DNA of 64,000 bases, taken from positions 1 through 64,000 of the forward strand of contig JAWPHD010011275.1 of assembly GCA_037043455.1 (NCBI GenBank). The letters are read 5' to 3'. This document shows positions 1 through 12,700 of this stretch, piece after piece. Position numbers and translations under genes: made by a program. The DNA comes from Cyrtodaria siliqua. Lineage: Eukaryota > Mollusca > Bivalvia > Adapedonta > Hiatellidae. The notes beneath the pieces were generated by a model. The model was not told where the DNA came from. It did no database searches and was given only the letters and a program-made list of their open reading frames with translations. Within the stretch, counting starts at the first letter, position 1, and each line of letters starts with the position of its first letter.

Positions 1-740
1 AAAATAAGACGAACGAAATAGTGAATACTTAAATTTATGATTTAATTTATTTAAATGTCATCAGGGTAAAAGTAAAAATGACACTGGATATATAAATCGA
101 GACACCCATTTCAAACACTTCAAGATTGCCGTGTGTTCTTTAAAAGCTCTCAATCTCCTTTGTCGATCTGGTCATTTCAATGATATCGCTGCAGCAAATC
201 ACAAACACATAAACTTAAATCATCTCACCACGATTCATGTAAAGTACAGGAAATGCGTATTTATAGAATATTTAAAAAAATATATTTGAAAGAAGGTAGT
301 ACCAAGTTTAAAACTATGAAAACGCTAGTTACTGATAACAGAGTGTGTCATCTTCACAGTTTTATAGCTTTAGCGGACGCGCTTCTTTTCCTGTTGCTAC
401 ACTTGGGGAAATTACATGTATGAATTGCCGATTGATAGTGTTTTTTTTTTTTTTTTTCTGGAAACAAGTGTTAGTGTCTTGGTATCTTCTATTTACTTTG
501 GCGTACACTAATATAAATAGCCTCACGGAAGCATCACTTAATGTGGTTTTCCAGTGTTTATATGATAACTTATTCAGATAATTCATACAGCTTAAAAGCT
601 TAAAGACAGTGGGTTCAATCCTCCATGAATAATGGAGCAATATTTGTTTAAGTGTGATAATGACGAGAGGTTTACAGTAAAAGATAAGGAAAACTGTGTA
701 AAGTTTCGTGATCATAGGTCAATATTTTGCCAAATTATGA
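1..740. other. Non-coding stretch at left edge
   Basis: AT-rich; a poly-T run at 439-457. The overlapping short frames on both strands show no leader, splice support or recognised family. Confidence 0.45.
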
Positions 741-2110
741 GCTACGTTAAGTTGTAGGTTAAAGTTTTATGAAAAAGGACATAACTCTGCTGAAATGAAA
801 GTCAGAGTTATTGGTCATTGGTAATAATATTATGTGTGGTAAGATGAAGTTTCGTGAACATAGATCAACTACGTTTTAAGTTATGCATGGTTAGGCTGCA
901 TGTTAAAGTTTTATGAAGGGGAATAACTCTGCCAAGATAAAAATTCAGAGCTCTTGGATATGTGTAACAACATTCCCTGGGTTAAGATGAAGATGTGCTT
1001 GAAGTTTCATGAAATAGGTACTTTTCAAACTATGGCCAGTTATGAGCTTGGTTAGGTTGCAGGTTAAAGTGTTAGGTAAAGGAGCATACCTCTGCTGAAA
1101 TGAAAGTCAGAGTTATTGGTCACAGGTAATAATATTTGTTCTGGTAAGAAGCATGTGTGTGTGAATTTTCATGAACATAGGTCAAATACATTTCAAGTTA
1201 TGGCCAGTTATGGGCAAGGTTAGGTTGCAGGTTAAAGTGTGACGGGCGACGAACGACGGACGACGACGACGGACATCGACGGACGACAACGGACAAAGTG
1301 ATCCCTAAGTGTATGCCATGTTACGCATGCAAAACAAAAAACTATACACGATCGGGAATCACAAATTGTGACGTATGCACAAATGAGGTTATACAGGTTC
1401 TTTATTAGCGTGGTTAGGTTGCAGGTTAAAGTGGTATGAAAAGGGGCATAACTCTGCTGAAATACAAGTCAGTGTTATTGACGTGGGTAACAATATTATG
1501 TGTGGTAATATGCATATGTGTGTGAAGTTTCATCAACATAGGTCAAATTCTTTTCAAGTTATGATCAGTTCTGAGCTTGGTTAGGTTGCAGGTTAAAGTT
1601 GTACATAACTCTACTAAAATGAGAGCAGTGTTATTGGACTTGTGAAACAACATTCCTTCGGTTAAGAGGAAGATGTGTGTAAAGTTTCATGAAATAGGTA
1701 CTTTTCAAGTTATGTCCAGGTATGAGCTGCAGGTTTAAGTTTTATGAAAAAGGGCATAACTCTGATGTAATGAAAGTCGGAGTTATTGGTCATAGGTAAC
1801 AATATTATGTGTGGTAAGATGCATGTGTGTGAAGTTTCATGAACATAGGTCAAACACGTTTCAAATTATGGCCAGTTATGGGTAAGGTTAGGCTGCAGTG
1901 CGACGGACGACGACGGACGACGGACGACGACGACGGACGGAGGCGGACGACGGACGACGACTGATAAAATGATCCCTAAATGTTTGCCATGCTACGCAGG
2001 CGAAACAAAAACATATACACAATCGGGAATCACAAAGTGTGACGTATGCACAAATGATAGTATTCAAGGAAAGTTGTAGATCATACAGGTATAACCATGC
2101 CCACGCAGTA
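741..2110. repeat. Divergent tandem repeat, about 165-bp unit, with (CGGACGA)n tracts
   Basis: The words 'ggttaggttgcaggttaaag', 'gggcataactctgctgaaatg' and 'catgaacataggtcaaat' recur about eight times. Two larger halves each end in a GACGACGGA-rich tract (1240-1295 and 1900-1965) followed by 'cgggaatcacaaa(t/g)tgtgacgtatgcacaaatga'. An inverted copy of the last word lies at 2139-2161, so the whole may be one element with inverted ends. No gene is supported inside. Confidence 0.75.
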
Positions 2111-2363
2111 ATTACCTGACGACTTTCCATGAATCTTTACGTCATAATTTGTGATTCCCGACCGGGTACCTATATAAAGAAGTAATTCTAGTAAGGTTGT
2201 ATGAAACACATTATTCATGCCCAGAAGTAGACGTGCAGGTAAGTGAGAATTAAACATACTCCTAATAAATAATTAAGAACCACACAATTTAACAGTAATA
2301 ATTACTTAATCTTTAATATTATGGATTTCATGTTCATATAAAAAGACAATACATAGAGATCTT

Positions 2364-2492
2364 AATCGAGTTCCCATTTCATATATAAATTTTTGAAACG
2401 AGTTATGAATTATTTTAATTTTAACGGCTCGTTAAAATTAAAATAATTCATAACGGGTTTCATAAATCTTATATGGAATGGGAACGAGTTTA
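2364..2492. repeat. Long near-perfect palindrome (63-bp arms, 3-bp loop)
   Basis: The arms meet at 2426/2430 around 'gct'. The inner 30 bp (tatgaattattttaatttta and complement) are perfect; the outer parts carry a few mismatches. It would form a hairpin or cruciform and is likely a foldback MITE. Confidence 0.8.
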
Positions 2493-2929
2493 AGTTCCTT
2501 TTTATCACATAACATTGCAATCAAATTAGTAAAACATAATTCAGATGTCCATAGAACCGTCAGACACACTTTAGGGTCAAACGTCATAAAATATGTGACG
2601 CCGTAACGTCGCGTCTCACACATGACGTTGCGTATAGAAGAGTTTGTGTTTTACCTCTTTACAAAATAGCAGTTTACACCAACATTTTAACAAACCAATA
2701 AAATGTTTTGTATAACTAGCATTATCTGTATAAGCTGTCACAAATAGTAAGTTTATGACTCAGATCTGGATGAATTTGTAATAAATAAAATAGTTTAGGT
2801 TAATAAACTTGCTTAATGTTACAGGTTACAGGTTTAACTCAACCAATCAAAATCGTTCCAGGTTGTATTACACGTGTGTCATACAATAGATATTAAATGA
2901 GTGTTCGACACTGCTAACAAGGGACGTTA

Positions 2930-3100
2930 TGTGATAAATATGTGTAATTTAACAATTGTAAAATAATACAACTAATTTAAACTTAAATATTAAAAAACAC
3001 ACAAACAAACAGTAAATTTCTCAATTACAGCACTTTAAAAATTACCCGAATGTAAACATGGTCCTTAAATCATGTTGTGGAGTATATTATATTTATATAT
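2930..3100. repeat. Dispersed MITE-like repeat copy
   Basis: The reverse complement resembles the element at 5741-5964 (ggaccatgtttacattc..., aaagtgctgt, tttactg, aatatttaagttta). A same-orientation relative occurs at 57145-57255 in gene 2. No coding sequence seen. Confidence 0.5.
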
Positions 3101-3440
3101 TATGTTACAGTTTTAAGTAGTATCAAATAATTGGATACTAAATGTTTGCTTGGAAACAATATAAATACGCATTATGATTGCAGTAATATTAAAGGTACAC
3201 TCTCCGTACATAAAGCATATATTGAGCATACAAGCAAATAACTCATTTTTGTTTAGTGAAATATATGCACGAACATTTGAACATAGATCTAAACAAGTTC
3301 ATGAATTTGAAAAACAAGTTTTATATATATTGTTGGGACCGCAATATTTATATCACAGAAATCGTATTATTTCCGAACTACATCAGTTTTCGCTCATCTG
3401 ACCGAGATTAGCTTTTGAGTATATTATGTAATATATTGTT

Positions 3441-3515
3441 TAGGGTTCCCTCTTAGCTCAGATGGTGTCAATCATAACATTTTAGTGTGGGTTTACAGTC
3501 CAACCCCAGTAAACG
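3441..3515 (+). repeat. Possible degenerate tRNA-like sequence
   Basis: 'TAGCTCAGATGGT' resembles a tRNA A box and 'GGTTTACAGTCC' is a poor B box about 50 bp later. No convincing cloverleaf. Perhaps a decayed SINE head. Confidence 0.25.
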
Positions 3516-3904
3516 GTAAAAACTTTTTTTACCGCCATTTAGTTGCATCGATACGTCTTGTTTCTTTTTAGTAAATCAACAATAATGGTAGTAGTATAAT
3601 TTTTGTCAAGCTTTTGCCAATTTTGCCAGGAGAAATACAATACATACTTAAGTTAGTGAGAGTATGCCAAACAAAAAAATGACCGCGTTAATAATGCTAG
3701 GTTTAGCTATTCGTCATCGGTTGCTTTCGGAGACTACCCGTAATATTTCGGATTTTAATTCGGAAAACTCCGAACAGATTAATGGCCGTGGTTGAAAATG
3801 GATATATGTTAGGACAATGAATATACATGTATATATCTTGCATATACGTATGCACTTATTTTCCCCAATAACCCTATTTCAAAACGGAAGTTATTTAAAC
3901 TACA

Positions 3905-4062
3905 TGTATATTAAACTATATATAATGTTAATGTAAAATTGGCCTTCGATAAGGAGGAAAAACTGAAGAAATCGACCAATGAAATGTATTTTAACTATAT
4001 GTAATGTTAATGTTGAATCGGCCTTCGATAAGGAGGACAAACTAAATAAATCGGCCCCGTTA
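3905..4062. repeat. Two direct copies of an approximately 80-bp unit
   Basis: 'ggccttcgataaggagga' and the preceding 'aactatatataatgttaatgt' occur at about 3913-3985 and 3992-4060; a third 'ggccttcgat' follows at 4069. Confidence 0.65.
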
Positions 4063-4091
4063 CGGGATCGGCCTTCGATTTTGAAATCGGT

Positions 4092-4225
4092 CACTCCTCC
4101 GTCGTCGAGGAGTTAACGGCGTTGCATTGTAAACCTTCTCGCCTCTCATCACTGCGGGTTCTAATCCCATTGGGAGCTCGACTTATAAGTGAAAAAGTGT
4201 CGATTCTTACGGATGCAATCGATGC
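4092..4225 (+). mobile_element. tRNA-derived SINE fragment
   Basis: Matches the SINE at 33078: 'gagttaacggcgttgcattgtaaac', B box GGGTTCTAATCCC at 4156-4168, then 'gggagctcga...tgtcgattctta'. The A box is damaged (CGTCGAGG for GGCCGAGG). Homology fades after about 4220. Confidence 0.6.
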
Positions 4226-4458
4226 GAGTCTTACATAAATATATGTAATAGTGTTTATTATTTTAAGCCAAATATGGCCCATGAACATGTTTACATAATA
4301 TATACAAATAAATATGGTTAGATGGCATGTTGTTGGTACATGTACTTACATATATTGAGTAAATGATTGCCTGCTTTATCATGTTTATAAGCTAAAAGTT
4401 ACGGCTAATATACCTTGAAATGAAATGACCTTTGTTATAAAAAATCCGCGTTAGTTCT

Positions 4459-4880
4459 GTATCACCTCGAGTAGGTAAATGCCAGATCAAGGATCACACG
4501 GAGGCGGAGTAAATGTCAGATCAAGGATCACACGAGAGGCGGAGCCTCGAGTGTGATTCTGATCTGGCATTTACCTACGAGAGGTGATACAAACGTCCAG
4601 AACACGTTACTCTAATAATGCTCCTATTATATCATATCATTCATATGATCATATATTATCCTTTTATTATATACCTCTTACACATCGTTAACATAGAAAT
4701 ATTTGCATTGCTATTGCATACACATTGAATAAAGCATATTATTTCTCGATAAAGTGCAGCGGGAAAAGGTATCCAGTGTTAAGGTGTTGGTGTTCATTGG
4801 TCTGACCTACTTGCTTTGTATGACGTAACGTCGTCTTGAAGTTCTCGCGCATAGTGGCGTAAAACTTGCTTGAATCATTT
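4459..4880. mobile_element. Foldback element copy A
   Basis: Inverted arms 4459-4488 and 4561-4590 (gtatcacctcgagtaggtaa / complement) enclose two direct copies of 'cagatcaaggatcacacg'. The following 290 bp (tatacctcttacacatc ... cgcatagtggcgtaaaac) match 59280-59500 closely, defining a repeat family with a hairpin at one end. No coding sequence. Confidence 0.75.
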
Positions 4881-4915
4881 GATATCACATGACATAAAAT
4901 GACATAACATAATAT

Positions 4916-5041
4916 AGGTTATTGAATTTGTATGGCTAAATATTACTTGGAACGAGTTGTTTTGGCAAAGGACGACTTGGAACTCGTTGCGCCAAAACAA
5001 CGAGTTCCAAGTAATATTTAGCCATACAAATTCAATAACCT
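4916..5041. repeat. Perfect 51-bp inverted repeat with 24-bp loop
   Basis: Arm 4916-4966 (aggttattgaatttgtatgg...) is exactly complementary to 4991-5041. The loop repeats part of the arm in direct orientation (acttggaactcgtt). Open frames on both strands here are by-products of the palindrome. Confidence 0.9.
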
Positions 5042-5740
5042 TTTTATTGTATACTTTCATATTGTTTTCGATCAATGTTAATTGTATGACTATTACTTTT
5101 CATTGTTTTTGTGTTATTGTTTATAGCTTTCGATGGAAATCGTATCTTGTCATTCAGTTTCATTTTGTGTGGATGATTATTTTACGCGAAACACGACGTC
5201 GACGTCATTGAAACATTTGTTTACCATTCGATAACGTTAACATCAGTGGGTGAGTGACCATTTCAATTTTTTTTTTGTTGGCACTATAGGCAGGATTCCG
5301 TTCTTTGATTTGAAAGTAGTTCCTTTTTTTTCTATTTCGCAGCTCTTAGCAAGCGCGAGAAAAAGTTCCAGTGCAATATCAATGTGTGCAATATCGTAGA
5401 ATATTGCACACTTTGATCAATGCAAACTAAACGGGACAGTATGAAAGTATACAATAACATAACAACATATATTCATACTGATTAAATAAACAAAACAAAT
5501 CCTCTTGGTAATGATTAGGACAAAATGTTGGATCATCTGATTACATTAATTTAACTACAGTCAAAGATAAAAAAACGAAACTGTACATCGAAACATTATT
5601 AATGGTTTGCGACCAATAATTCGGTGTATAAAGCCTACAACTTACCGTGCCTTTAGTTTGGCACCGTAATTTAACGGTTAGCACGACGACTGAGTGTCCA
5701 GCTTGGACCGAACACCTCTCAATAATCGAACTATGTGAAT

Positions 5741-5964
5741 ATATACTCCTCAAAATAATTTAAGGACCATGTTTTGATTTTGCTCATTCTATAAAAGTGC
5801 TGTTTTTGAACGATTTACTGCCTTTTTGCAATATTTAAGTTTATTTGTATTCCTTTACCGTTGTTACGTGACACAAATGTCTTAACCGTTTATATGAATA
5901 TTAAAGAGTAAGTAATTGTTACTGTTCTTTTTTTGTGGTCCTTAAATTATTTTGAAGAGTATAT
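5741..5964. mobile_element. 224-bp MITE with 29-bp terminal inverted repeats
   Basis: Ends 5741-5769 and 5936-5964 are complementary at 28 of 29 bases (atatactcctcaaaataatt...). No open frame. Related sequence occurs reversed at 2930-3100. Confidence 0.75.
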
Positions 5965-6009
5965 TTTGCAATGTTAGCTAAAACATTTTTATAATGATTA
6001 TCTTAAAGT

Positions 6010-6345
6010 AGTTATCCCGCCAACAACAGTTAATTTTTGAAACTTGTGTACACCATTTCTAAACCTACTGACGACGAGGAATATATATAATTTTACACAT
6101 TTCGAGAATCCAAACTTTATTTACACAGTATAAACGGCTTTAATAAGCTAGGAGAACCCCCAAAATGCAGCGTAGATTTAAGAATTACCAACTCATAATT
6201 CATTTTACGCATATTTAATCAGGACATTTTGAGTACCTATATTTTTAATCGGCAAAATACATTTATGTGACCTGAACACCTGGATAGAGTTTTGATAAAC
6301 GGTTTTGGTAGTGTAATTTTGCCGTTATTTGATGAGTTAGTTTCA
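6010..6345. repeat. Gene 1 upstream intron segment duplicated elsewhere
   Basis: 6225-6345 (gtgacctgaacacctggata, gataaacggttttggtagtg, ttttgccgttatttg) recurs at 8160-8280 just before the next exon. 6020-6200 (cctactgac, acagtataaacggctttaa, gagttaccaac-like words) recurs at about 57055-57330, before gene 2 exon 2. Confidence 0.65.
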
Positions 6346-6371
6346 TTAATGTACGTCATGTGTATTTTCAG

Positions 6372-6785
6372 TGAAAAAGGAAACGATGTTAATCATCCAG
6401 TTACTGACGGGTTTAAACATATTCCTCATCACGTATGTGAACTGTGTGGAAACATACAGACTCAAGATTTCAAATGTTCAAGTGCTCATATGCAATATGT
6501 GCCGTCCGGGAACGTTTTTTATTGAAGACTGCACTGCTGTAAATTTAAATGCAAAGTGCTCGGCTTGTCCCGATGGGACCTACGAACCCTATCACAACAT
6601 AGCGTCTAACTGCGCGCAATGTACCAACGCATGTCTTAATGAGCGTGAATTTATATATCATATCTGTACAGCAACAAGCGACACCATTTGCAGGTGCAAG
6701 GGAGGTTACTATAAACAGCAAGTAGATGGACAATTGTGCTTTCGTCATGACCCCTGTCCCCCAGGGCAAGGTGTAAGCCAACAAG
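6372..6785 (+). CDS. Gene 1 exon: signal peptide and first TNFR cysteine-rich domains
   Basis: Acceptor 'tgtattttcag' ends at 6371; donor 'AAG|GTCAGT' follows 6785, phase 1. The first in-exon ATG is at 6386. The exon opens with TGAAAAAGG, so if the preceding exon ended in A the start would be a split ATG giving an N-terminus beginning MKKETM. The exon encodes the hydrophobic leader and about 15 cysteines, including the CPDGTYEPYHN and TSDTICRC motifs typical of TNFR repeats. Confidence 0.88.
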
Positions 6786-9700
6786 GTCAGTATGTTACAC
6801 ATTCAATCTACCAAGTAAATATACGGGTTATGCAACGGCTTATCAACATTTTATTTATGTATTAAGAGCCGCTTCAAAGAAAAGAGAGAGAATACGACAA
6901 ATCTGGGTAACCCTTATCTTACTGTACAATAATTTTTTCAATTCTATCATATGGTACAATTCGGTATTAGGGACTGTCCATCTAAAGCCCCACAACCCCT
7001 TCCATGGTCATATTGCCTTATAGAAACCACAGCACCCAAACGCAATGGACCGTAGGTCCGCATTGTACCTAAAAATTAGCAAATTAAATATTCAATGAAC
7101 AAGAACAATCAGTAGGCGTGTCAATCAGTACCATTATCAGTGGGAGTACGTGATTTTCCCTCGGTCACAGCACATTGCCACGCAATGACGCCCCTAACCC
7201 ACAACCTTTCGACTACGATGCATACATCTTATCATCAAAAGACCGCGGAGCCTCCACTAAACGTTCCAAGTCTGTAGTCATATTGTCAACCTTTTTATGT
7301 TTGCGATGTGATATCTTGCCTTTTACCTATCTTTGTAGTTGTTATTTGTTTCTGTGCGTGTTTTTTTGGTTTATTGCGACCTTTGAATGCTACATTTTCT
7401 ATTCGACTTGTATATCTACTTTCACTGAATTCTTAGTGATTGACCCCTATACAGGCAGACACTACGCGTTACTTTACCCCTGTACGATGACTGGTCATTC
7501 TAGAGCGACTCTATGATTGCACCTTCTGAAACCTCGGTAAAAGGGAGGTACGTGCAAGCTCCTTCGTTGGGTATTTTGATTGTACCCTATTTGTCTGAAA
7601 TTGCTGTGGTGTACAGAACAATTCTGTATACATCCTCAGTAATTTCTAATGATGTATTTTTATATAATTTGTATATATTGTTACACGAACTTATAAGTGT
7701 ATGGTTTAGGAGAACAATTCTATAAGCAATTTGCTTTCGTTGTAATACGTTAATATGTGTTGTACTATGTATATATGCATGTGTAAACTAATTAAAATAA
7801 AATATGTTTAAACCAAGTATATCTTTGCTAATGTCTCTGTATGTTGACTGTATTGTTACAGTTGTCTATATCATGGGATGTACTTTTAGTTACACTGCCA
7901 ATTGGAGCACGGAAGACAAGGTACTAGCGAGGTTGCGTACACATACAATCTCTATAAGGTAACCAGTATGCCACACGCCTACTGATTGTTCCTGTTCATT
8001 GAATATTTAATTTGCTAATTTTGAGGTAAAATGCGGACCTACGGTCCATTGCGTTTGGGTGCTGTGGTTTCCATAAGGTAATGTTTTTCTAATATTTCAC
8101 CACTCATTTTAAGTTACATATTTAATCGCGGATATTTAAGAATACGTTAATATGTCAACTTTTTATCGGCACATATGCATTATTATATGACCTGAACACC
8201 TGGGTATAGTTCTGATAAACGGCTGTGTAGTGTACTTTTGCCGTTAGTTGGCTGGATAGCTTCTTTAAAGACTAAAGCCTGTATATGTTTATAGGTGACC
8301 ATGAGACGAATACAGCGTGTGCTTTATGCGACCCAGGCTATTTCTCAACAAACACATCAGCTACAGAGATATGTAAGAAGTGCACGAAATGTTCTCCAGG
8401 CTTCTGTCCAAAACATCCTTGCTCCGCAACTGAAGACAAATGTGTTAAAAATGGTATGATTCCTTATATTCTAAAATATGAAAGCATTGCTGATTGACTC
8501 AGAAAATATATCTTAGGTGAAACGTTATTACAAAAAGGAGCTGTTGCCTCGATATCAAATGTATTTTATCAAATTAAAACGAAATATCATAGAAACACAA
8601 ACGCAAAACGGGATCCATCGGAAGCACCAAACTCACACAAGAGAGAAAAGTAGCAGACTCGGTTGTATCGAGTCTGCTAATCAGATGTGATATGAGGTGT
8701 AACATCTCTCTCGGCTTAATATATACCACACAGTTCGGAATTCTACTTTAAAGCCACAAATGTTGACTTGATGCTCCCAAAGGACAAGTAAGTAATAACG
8801 CTACTGATTTGTAGTTGCGGCGGATATTTACAGCCTCCTCACAGCACTAAATAAACGCTAGTGTGAATGTCGATGAATGCTGGATAGGGGATCTCTTGTA
8901 AGCAATACACAAAACAGGGAAAAAAGTGTAGAAGACCCGCTTTTATCGAGTCTGTTTATGAGAAGTAATAAAAGTACAACACCTTTCACGCCTCCTAACA
9001 TTTGGATTAAAGTCTCGGAGAAGATTTCAGTAATGTGTTTCAACACGGTCCTAACAGATTACAGGTCAACGTCTACTAAAGAATGCGTTTGCATTTCAGC
9101 AATTATAATTTATATAATTTATACCAGCAGTTTAGAAATTAGATGGCAGTGAGTCGAACAAAACCTCTATGAAGAAATTGAAAGAAAATGTAATTAAAAT
9201 AATTCAAAACCATAGACGGTCAAATATGTTTGAATGTAACCCCACTCCTACCAAAAAACAAAAAAAACAAAAAAATAAAGCATGGAGATATGCATTGCAA
9301 TATCACCTGCGATCTTAAGGTGTTTTGTGTAGCATGTACTATATGTAGGCGCCCTTATTTCTTTGGATACGCCTGCACTCGGAGATTAGGTCGTGGTTCG
9401 TGCAGTAGCTTTAGGCTCTAAACTTGCTTCCAGTTATACTATAGATGAAAATGAAAGACTACAACTACCAACATTCTAAATAAGATGTGTTTGTTTATAT
9501 ATACATATATATAATGTAATACTTTACTGTTAAAGAGTTGATTTTCCAAATCGGAATTAGCTGACTTCCCAGAATGTAAGAACAATTGTTTTATATTGTA
9601 ACTAACCACATTGAACATGCGTCCAACGTAGAGCACGGGGAAACATAAGTGAGAAGATAAAGCCGTTCAAAATAAACGTGCAAGTATAGAGTATAGTTTA

Positions 9701-12700
9701 ACGGCGAAAAGTTGATAAACTTGAACTTATATTGAGTTCTGCTCAACCCGGGGCTAGAGGGCGCGAGCGGTAGCTAGCATATTTCACTACCACTCATGAA
9801 CAGTCTCAATTAAACCGAGACTGCAATATTTCGTATGTGTCGTGCTCGGCCGTTTCCAAAGGTCCATTATCATACTCTTTTTTTAGATACACTTGTAATG
9901 TATCGTAAATTAAAGAAGCCTAATAGTAATTCGAAAATGTTCAGAAAGTAATAATCAAGTGTTATTCCACCAGATGCATGTAAAGAGTAGTTATTCAAAA
10001 TTAACATACACCAATAATGATTACCTTGTCTAACTATAGCATACGTGGACAACACTAAACATAGCTAAATCTCGTTATTACAAGAGCTCACACATGGGGT
10101 TCATCGCTCGCCAGAAAATATAAAATATAACTATAACCTGGGCTACCACATATTCTTTCCCTGTATTTTCCTTAAATATTTATGGTGTGTATGCTTTTGA
10201 TCTCTTTTAAACACGGAATTGTCCGTAAACATATATTTTATATTTTATTTTATTTGTATTTCAGTCGACTTAACAAGCATGTCCCGAAAAGTAACAAGCT
10301 TTACGAGCCCACTTCCAGAAGTTTCAGGGGATAGTTTTATTCTCGTGTGGGGAACAATCCCGTTCGTTGTAGTTATCCTGATTATTATTCTGGTCATCAT
10401 CATCTTCATTGTTAAACATAGACGTAAAGAAAGAAGGTAAGCTTAGAATTATCATTATGTAACCCATTTTATCTGGGAAGTTTACAAAAACACACTCAGG
10501 CACTCGCACACGCACGCACTCTCACACGCATTCATTAAACTAGGTGTATATAATATAAATAAATAAATCCCCGACATGTACTATTCACTAACCAACGATG
10601 CAGCATTCATATGCAATATAAGTAAAACAGAAAGATGCTCGTGTATATATAAATACAAAAAAACAATAGCCTAGAAAGGCACAACGAAGGTACTTAATGA
10701 CTTGGCAGAAGCCAGAACAACAAGAGAATAAACCATTGAAGACACGACAAGACAAGATTGCAGACAAACATCCGTCAACGTCCTTTTGGGCTTTAGGTAG
10801 ACGTCATCGCACCATTAAAGAAGGAAGCATAGTGGCGAACTGTAAATGGGTCATCAAAAAGCAAAATGATAGGGTCATAACCTCTTTAGATAAATCTTTC
10901 AACAAGTTTAACACAGATAATATGAAAGTGATCATGACCAACGATCTTATGAAGTTTGTAAATCACGTCACCATAGAAGTCAGAGTTTATATTATGGTGT
11001 TATTGGAATTAGAAATTATGCTTCATTTGGGTTTGCAGGAATATAAAAATTTAAAACTGTGTGTCACTTGTGTTTTAAAGACTTCTACATTAACATCACA
11101 TATAACAAATGAAACTGAACAGAGGCGGATCTGTCCGAAAAATCCCTTGATCCTACTTCTTATAAGAACCCTTATCTTGTCTCTTATAATAACTATGATC
11201 TTTTAAGAACCCTATCCTTACCTCTTATAAGAACCATGATCTTACCTCTTATAATAACTCTGATCTTACATATTATAAAACTTTGATCTTACTTCTTAAA
11301 CGAACCATGATCTTACGTTTTATAAGAACTGTGATCTTAACTCCTATAAGAACCCTCTTATTACCTATCATAACAATCCTGACCTAACCTATTGTAAGAA
11401 CCCTGATCTTACCTCTTATAAGAACACGGATATTATCTCTTAAAAGAACACTTATGTTATCTCTTATAAGACCATGATCTGACCTCTTATAAGAACCATA
11501 ATCTTACCGCCTATCGAAACACGATCTTAGTTTTATAAGAACCATGATCTTAGCTCTTATCAGAATCCTTATCTTACATCTTATAAGAACCATTAGCTTA
11601 CCTCTTATAATAACCCCGATCTTACCTCTTATAACAACCATTATCTTACCTCTTATAATAATCCGGATCTTACCTCTTATAAGAACATCATCTTACTTTA
11701 TGCAAATGTTTTTCCTAAGTTTATGGTAACGGTAGCTTTTTAGTTATGCAAATATTACGAATATTAAAATTCTACACGACTACAAGCTCGAGAGAAACGA
11801 ATACATTGAGAAACATAGACCCCATAAAGAAGTAGCTCGGGGAACATCCCTATCTAAATACGGATAATTAACAATATCAAAACTGAAATCATCTTTCTTG
11901 TCATAGATTATACTAATTATTTCGCCATTTTCAGTAGAGAGATGTAAATCAAAAAAAAAGAAGCGACAGTATCAGAAAAAGATTTGTTGAGTTGAAGTTC
12001 TTTAGGATAAATGTTATTAACCATAGTAGAAAAGAAAGTATTGTCAATGTTCTATATGTCATCCAAATACCGAAAGATGTCAATAAAGGCTTCAGTTACA
12101 TCTGCCTGAGTATCGGATGAAAATCTCTTTCATAGCAATACAAGAACAAATCTGGGATAAAAGGTGCACAGTTCGTACCCATAGGGATACTAACAATTTG
12201 TCTATGAACGGTAATTCCATATCTGACGAAAATATTATCTAATAGGAAAAACATCTTTGCAAGTCCACATAGTGTAATTGTCTAAACTGCCGTTCGTAAA
12301 AACGGCTTTAATACTGTTACAGGCCAAGCATGTAGTTTTTTTCTAGCGAAAATGCTTGTCATTGATAAGGCAATGTGGTAAGAATGTATATAGTGTAGAG
12401 AAGTGATAAGTACTAATAGATGAAGCTTGACGTGTTTTTTTTTTTAAATGTTATCAATAAATACTGATAAGGTGATCCACTGAAAGCAACAAACACAAAA
12501 AAGAGAGAAAAGTAGCAGGCTCGGTTTTATTGATCGAGTCTGTTCATGAAATTCTCCTGAATTTTTAATAGACCAAAATAAATAAATCCCAGAGTTTTCA
12601 TAAGTTTTAGCACAATATTGTTCAACGTGATCTTTAACGGCAGTAAGACAAGAAGTTAACAGCTTGAAGATGTTTGTCTCTCTTTTTTAATGTTATTTGG

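Noticed and set aside
362..715. 117-residue minus-strand frame at the left edge
   Set aside because: It crosses a poly-T run, has no family resemblance and low-complexity AT-rich composition.
6292..6525. 77-residue plus-strand frame overlapping the gene 1 first exon
   Set aside because: It is a frame shadow across the intron-exon boundary; the cysteine-rich frame has splice signals and homology.
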